From NCBI GenBank assembly GCA_028868455.1, contig JAGWUK010000123.1, positions 1 through 7,815 of the forward strand: 7,815 nucleotides of DNA, in the 5' to 3' direction. Below are positions 4,323 to 7,815 of this stretch, in pieces; the first letter of the stretch is position 1, and each line of letters opens with the position of its first letter. This stretch comes from Burkholderiales bacterium (GTDB lineage: Bacteria; Pseudomonadota; Gammaproteobacteria; Burkholderiales; Burkholderiaceae_D). Below the pieces are notes generated by a model that had not been told where the DNA came from, did no database searches, and saw only the letters and a list, made by a program, of their open reading frames with translations. The position numbers and the translations under genes are program-made.

Positions 4323-5390
4323 TCAGATATGCTCACGATGCCCTCGCAGCTTTCCGACTATCCCCGTCGGGAAAAAGTAGATTGACACCACGAACAAAAC
4401 GCCGAGCCACAGCATCCAGCGATCAGGATGCACTGCTTGCGCCAGCAGAGGAATCCCTGACAGGGCATCGGATGCATGCCCCATCAGGATTTTGAGGTAA
4501 TTTTGCGCGAGGATGAACAGCGTCGCTCCTACCACTGCACCATACATCGTTCCCATCCCACCGATCACGACAATCAATAAAATATCCGTCATCACTTCAA
4601 AGCTGAGCATGGTTTTGGGGCCGACGTAACGCAGCCATAATGCCATCAGAGCGCCGGCCATCGCCGCCATCAGCGCAGCCAGACAATTCGCCAGTATGCG
4701 ATACAGCACGGTACGGTAACCGAGTGCCTCAGCGCGAAAATCGTTTTCTCGAATTGCTTGAAGAACGCGCCCAAACGGTGAATTAACGACCCTCAGCAAG
4801 AACAGAAACAGCAGACAACTGCCGGTAAATACGATGTAATACGTGATGATTTTTCCGTCGATCACGCGACCAAAAATCTCCATGTCAAACAGACGAAAAC
4901 CCGGAGATAAAATTTCCGGAACCGAAAAAGTCTTGCCATCCTCCCCTCCGGTCAACTCCGACAATTGGGATGCCAGCACAGCGAACGAAGACGCAACGGC
5001 GAGCGTAATCATTGCGTAAAAAATCGCCCGGACACGCAAGGCAAACAGACCAACAATCAAAGCCAGAATCAACGTGATCCCAAGTGCCACCATCAATCCG
5101 GCAAAGATCGCCCACCACGATGCAGATGCGCTGGCAAGCGCCAGACCGACACCGTAAGCACCTATCCCGAAAAACATGGTGTGCGCAAACGAAACGATGC
5201 CGGTATACCCCAGCAACAAGTCATATGAGGCCACCAGCAAGATATAGACGCAGATCGTGGCTGCCGTATTTAAGGGGCGCGCGCCGCTGGTCAAAAATGG
5301 CGCCAGCGCCAATCCCAGAAAAATCAGCGTCAGAATGCCTGCAAGCACACGGCTGCGTGGAAAGTCATCGGAAAACAGTTGTTTCAACAT
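4323..5390 (-). CDS. livM: Branched-chain amino acid-type ABC transporter permease (LivM-like)
   Basis: The 355-residue polytopic membrane protein belongs to the LivM branch of the HAAT permease family. Visible features are about nine or ten hydrophobic helices, the early motif DLLLGYTGIVSFAH (57-70), LTGGEDG (146-152) in the extracytoplasmic loop, and the cytoplasmic coupling loop NSPFGRVLQAIRENDFRAEA (203-222), which contacts the ATPases. With LivH it forms the translocation pathway in the inner membrane. The start at 5390 is preceded by AGAGGCG, which overlaps the livH stop; the stop-to-start gap is 8 nt, so translation is probably coupled. It is the last gene of the operon. The substrate could be branched-chain amino acids, other amino acids, amides or aromatic acids, since this family is broad and the binding protein is not in the window. 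Confidence 0.93.
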   Translation of the reverse strand: MLKQLFSDDFPRSRVLAGILTLIFLGLALAPFLTSGARPLNTAATICVYILLVASYDLLLGYTGIVSFAHTMFFGIGAYGVGLALASASASWWAIFAGLMVALGITLILALIVGLFALRVRAIFYAMITLAVASSFAVLASQLSELTGGEDGKTFSVPEILSPGFRLFDMEIFGRVIDGKIITYYIVFTGSCLLFLFLLRVVNSPFGRVLQAIRENDFRAEALGYRTVLYRILANCLAALMAAMAGALMALWLRYVGPKTMLSFEVMTDILLIVVIGGMGTMYGAVVGATLFILAQNYLKILMGHASDALSGIPLLAQAVHPDRWMLWLGVLFVVSIYFFPTGIVGKLRGHREHI

Positions 5391-5398
5391 AGTCGCCT

Positions 5399-6421
5399 CT
5401 AACGTCTTACGACAGTAAACAAGCCAGTCGGACGCCAAAGCAAGACGGCGATCATCAGCAAGATATTCGATACCAGCGCCAGCTTAGGCAGCAAAAATCC
5501 TGCGTAGTTGGTCACCAGCGCCATCAGTAGCGCGCCGATAAAACAGCCGCCAACGGATCCCAGACCGCCGATGATGATGACGATAAATACCATCACCATC
5601 ATGTCTCCGCCCATTGATGCGGTCAGCGTTTCCTTATACAAACCCCACATCACGCCACCCAGCCCCGCCAGCGCAGATCCGGCAGCAAACACCACGACAA
5701 ACAGGCGACGAATCCGGTAACCCAGGGCTTCCACCATTTCGCCGTTTTCGACTCCGGCACGTATCAGCAAACCCACTTTGGTGCGGTTCAGCACGAGAAA
5801 CATTGCAACAAATACCAGCAGGCCAACTACCACGGCGACCAGACGATATTTCTCGATTGCCGCGTCGCCAAACAAGAATGCACCACGCAAGCTGGTCGGC
5901 AAAGGCAAAGGAATTTGCTCTGCGCCCCAGATAACGTTAATCATTTGTTCGGCAACAATCATGCCGCCCATGGTGATCAAAATCTGTTTCAGATGTTGTC
6001 CGTAAACCGGCATGATAATCAGGCGTTCAAACGCCCAACCCAGCACACCAGTTACCAGCATCGCCAGCAAAATTGCCAGTCCCAATGCACCCAGATTGAG
6101 CATGATGGAGTCGGCCTCCATCCAGCCATGCATGGGCAAAAGCACTAACGTTGCAACAAACGCACCAACGGACACAAAGGCGCCGTGACCAAAATTGAGG
6201 ACATCCATCAGACCGAACACCAGCGTCAAGCCGCTGGCCATAATGAAAATCATCATTCCCATCGCCAGCCCAGCCACGGTCAGCGTCAACCATGTCGGAA
6301 AGCTTCCGACCAGCGGCAGCATCAGCATGATCAATGCTGGCACTAATAACAACGGCGCTATATCCCGGGGGACCGCAGGCAAAGTCCCATCCGTCTCCGT
6401 TTTTGTGAGAGGTTCACTCAT
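5399..6421 (-). CDS. livH: Branched-chain amino acid-type ABC transporter permease (LivH-like)
   Basis: This 340-residue polytopic protein carries LivH-type signatures: SGLTLVFGLMDVLNFGHGAF (63-82) and the cytoplasmic coupling loop TKVGLLIRAGVENGEMVEA (214-232). It is about 30 residues longer than E. coli LivH (308). The extra length is at the N-terminus, where a polar stretch of about 20 residues and an additional hydrophobic helix (about 21-38) precede the conserved core. The start at 6421 has AGGAA about 6 nt upstream, next to the livF stop (8-nt gap). It pairs with LivM as the inner-membrane channel of the importer. The late Gly-rich helix motif IIIGGLGSVGGCFIGAL (282-298) is typical of the family. 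Confidence 0.93.
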   Translation of the reverse strand: MSEPLTKTETDGTLPAVPRDIAPLLLVPALIMLMLPLVGSFPTWLTLTVAGLAMGMMIFIMASGLTLVFGLMDVLNFGHGAFVSVGAFVATLVLLPMHGWMEADSIMLNLGALGLAILLAMLVTGVLGWAFERLIIMPVYGQHLKQILITMGGMIVAEQMINVIWGAEQIPLPLPTSLRGAFLFGDAAIEKYRLVAVVVGLLVFVAMFLVLNRTKVGLLIRAGVENGEMVEALGYRIRRLFVVVFAAGSALAGLGGVMWGLYKETLTASMGGDMMVMVFIVIIIGGLGSVGGCFIGALLMALVTNYAGFLLPKLALVSNILLMIAVLLWRPTGLFTVVRR

Positions 6422-6429
6422 TATTCTTC

Positions 6430-7155
6430 CTATTGATGTGAGGCCAGCGACAATCCGAGCAGACGTTGTTGCAAATCCAGATCGTCGACCAGGTCTTGCA
6501 TCCTGCCGGCATGCACGATGCGACCATCATCCATCACCGCAACACTGTCTCCGAGATGGCGCACGAAATGGAAATTTTGCTCCACCAGCAAAATTGTCGT
6601 GTCGGTTGCCTTCAGCTCATTGAACGCGTCCATCAGACTATGGATGATGGCGGGTGCCAGACCTTTTGTTGGCTCATCTACCAGCAGCAATTTGCGGGGT
6701 TCCACGATAGCGCGGGCAATGGCCACCATTTGTTTTTGCCCGCCGGATAAATTTCCAGCAGGATAATTCCAGAATTTTTTGAGGGCAGGAAAAAAACCGA
6801 ATATCCACTCCACGCGGGCAGTGTCAAGCGGCCCGCTACGTGCAGCCAGATACAGGTTTTCTTTCACCGTCAGGTCAGAAAATATCGCCATGCTCTCCGG
6901 CACGTAAGCGACACCCGCCAGCGCAATATCCGGCGTCGGCGTCGCCGTGATGTCGCGTCCGTCAAACTGAATACGGCCTTGGCTGGCTTTCCACAAGCCC
7001 ATGATGGTGCGCAAGCTGGTGGTTTTTCCAGCGCCGTTACGTCCCAATAAAACCGACAATCCGCCACGCGGGATTTGCAAATCCACGCCCTGCAAAATAT
7101 GGTACTGACCGATATGCGTATGTACGCCGGTCAAACTGAGAATGACATCAGACAT
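6430..7155 (-). CDS. livF: Branched-chain amino acid-type ABC transporter ATPase (LivF-like)
   Basis: The 241-residue cytoplasmic ATPase contains Walker A GRNGAGKTT (38-46), a Q-loop region reading YVPES (84-88) with Glu where Gln is common, as often in LivF proteins, the signature LSGGQ (136-140), Walker B LLLVDEP (156-162) and VEQN (191-194) at the switch position. Length and motif spelling fit LivF. The start at 7155 is chosen over the longer frame from 7194 because it matches the conserved LivF beginning, has GGGAG upstream, and overlaps the livG stop by 8 nt, which implies translational coupling. It forms a heterodimer with LivG to power the LivHM channel. Confidence 0.95.
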   Translation of the reverse strand: MSDVILSLTGVHTHIGQYHILQGVDLQIPRGGLSVLLGRNGAGKTTSLRTIMGLWKASQGRIQFDGRDITATPTPDIALAGVAYVPESMAIFSDLTVKENLYLAARSGPLDTARVEWIFGFFPALKKFWNYPAGNLSGGQKQMVAIARAIVEPRKLLLVDEPTKGLAPAIIHSLMDAFNELKATDTTILLVEQNFHFVRHLGDSVAVMDDGRIVHAGRMQDLVDDLDLQQRLLGLSLASHQ

Positions 7156-7815
7156 GGGCAGTTGCTCCCGCACCCAAATAGGCTTCCTGAACAATCGCCG
7201 ATGCCATTACTTCCGCCGGATCGCCATCCGCCACCAGTGTGCCGTTATGTAATACGAGAATACGATCCGCCAGCGAGCGCACCACATCCATTTTGTGTTC
7301 AACCAGCAAAACGGTTTTATTGCGCAGGGCTTTGACCTGATGAATCAGCTCCAGTATCACCGGAACCTCATCCACACTCATGCCTGCAGTCGGCTCATCG
7401 AACATCATGATTTCTGGCTCCAGCGCCAACAAAATTGCCACCTCCAGCTTGCGCTTGTCACCATGCGACAGCGCCGCGACCTTGTCCTTACGCCGCTCGG
7501 CCAACGATACTCTGCACAAGTATTCTTCGGCGCGTTCCAATAATTCAGTATGCGAAGACCACAAGGCAAAAATATTGAATCCCAACCCGGCTCTGCTTTG
7601 CACAGCCAGACGAACATTTTCCATGACAGTCAGATTCGGGAACAGATTGGTCAGCTGAAACGCCCGGCCTATGCCGAGTCGCGTGCGTTTGGCTGCACCC
7701 AGACCAGTAATATCTTTTTCTCCCAGATACACGCTGCCGGACGTGGCCGGTAATTGGCCGGACATCAGATTGAAATAAGTTGTCTTGCCTGCCCCGTTAG
7801 GCCCGACGATGACAG
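7148..7815 (-). CDS. livG: Branched-chain amino acid-type ABC transporter ATPase (LivG-like), 5' end outside window
   Basis: The frame is open to the right edge, so the start lies beyond the window; 221 residues are visible. The fragment begins VIVGPNGAGKTT, so only the N-terminal strand region before Walker A is missing. Visible motifs in fragment numbering are Walker A GPNGAGKTT (4-12), Q-loop Q53 in IGRAFQ, signature LSHGDKRKLE (115-124) with His in place of the usual Gly, Walker B IMMFDEP (135-141) and switch H173 in LLVEH. The C-terminal VQEAYLGAG (208-216) is typical of LivG. Methionine at 7765 is internal (Leu-Met-Ser just after Walker A) and is not the start. It is the upstream-most visible gene of the operon and overlaps livF. 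Confidence 0.95.
   Translation of the reverse strand, partial: VIVGPNGAGKTTYFNLMSGQLPATSGSVYLGEKDITGLGAAKRTRLGIGRAFQLTNLFPNLTVMENVRLAVQSRAGLGFNIFALWSSHTELLERAEEYLCRVSLAERRKDKVAALSHGDKRKLEVAILLALEPEIMMFDEPTAGMSVDEVPVILELIHQVKALRNKTVLLVEHKMDVVRSLADRILVLHNGTLVADGDPAEVMASAIVQEAYLGAGATAHV

Noticed and set aside
6195..6623. 142-codon plus-strand ORF
   Set aside because: It is antisense across the livF/livH junction, an artefact of the high-GC coding strand.
7297..7483. LSHG signature in LivG as a defective ATPase
   Set aside because: Walker A, Walker B and the switch histidine are intact, and LivG-type ATPases often deviate from LSGGQ.
1..7815. CRISPR array, tRNA, rRNA, insertion sequence ends or att sites
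   Set aside because: No regularly spaced repeats, no cloverleaf-like segment, no transposase frame and no terminal repeat pair were seen on either strand.

Overview
The window reads as chromosomal DNA of a Gram-negative betaproteobacterium, probably an Oxalobacteraceae-like Burkholderiales. This is inferred from protein style, moderate to high GC in the core genes, a HAAT-type ABC operon and a LysR/azoreductase/pirin/DoxX cluster. No rRNA or other lineage-defining marker is present, so the taxonomic call is tentative.

Layout: (1) 1-1107 is an accessory-looking, AT-rich stretch. It holds the 3' end of an unidentified plus-strand gene (2-253), then a convergent minus-strand pair: a 38-codon ORF (675-791) with a strong ribosome binding site, overlapping by ATGA the gene for a 97-residue two-helix membrane protein (385-678). 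Upstream of the pair are two even smaller overlapping ORFs and about 300 bp of non-coding DNA. Within that non-coding DNA, a plus-strand promoter with a perfect TTGACA box lies about 115 bp upstream of a strong intrinsic terminator, which makes a candidate small RNA. (2) 1108-4294 is a redox/electrophile-response cluster. A minus-strand run azoR (FMN azoreductase/quinone reductase) - pirin (metal cupin) - DoxX-family membrane protein is divergent from a LysR-type regulator across a 107-bp AT-rich region with two inverted repeats. Stem-loops sit in both intercistronic gaps of the azoR run. (3) 4323-7815 is a minus-strand ABC importer operon of the branched-chain/hydrophobic amino acid (HAAT) family, in transcription order livG (5' end beyond the window) - livF - livH - livM. 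The genes overlap or are 8 nt apart. No substrate-binding protein lies in the window.

How the parts work together: the LysR protein probably controls the divergent azoR-pirin-doxX genes in response to a quinone, nitroaromatic or similar electrophile, much as YhaJ controls yhaK in E. coli. Its only two cysteines lie in a C-terminal tail. The liv-type genes form one inner-membrane importer (two permeases, two ATPases) that needs a periplasmic binding protein encoded elsewhere. The left end is the least understood part: neither its small membrane-protein operon nor the truncated plus-strand gene could be assigned to a family by eye.
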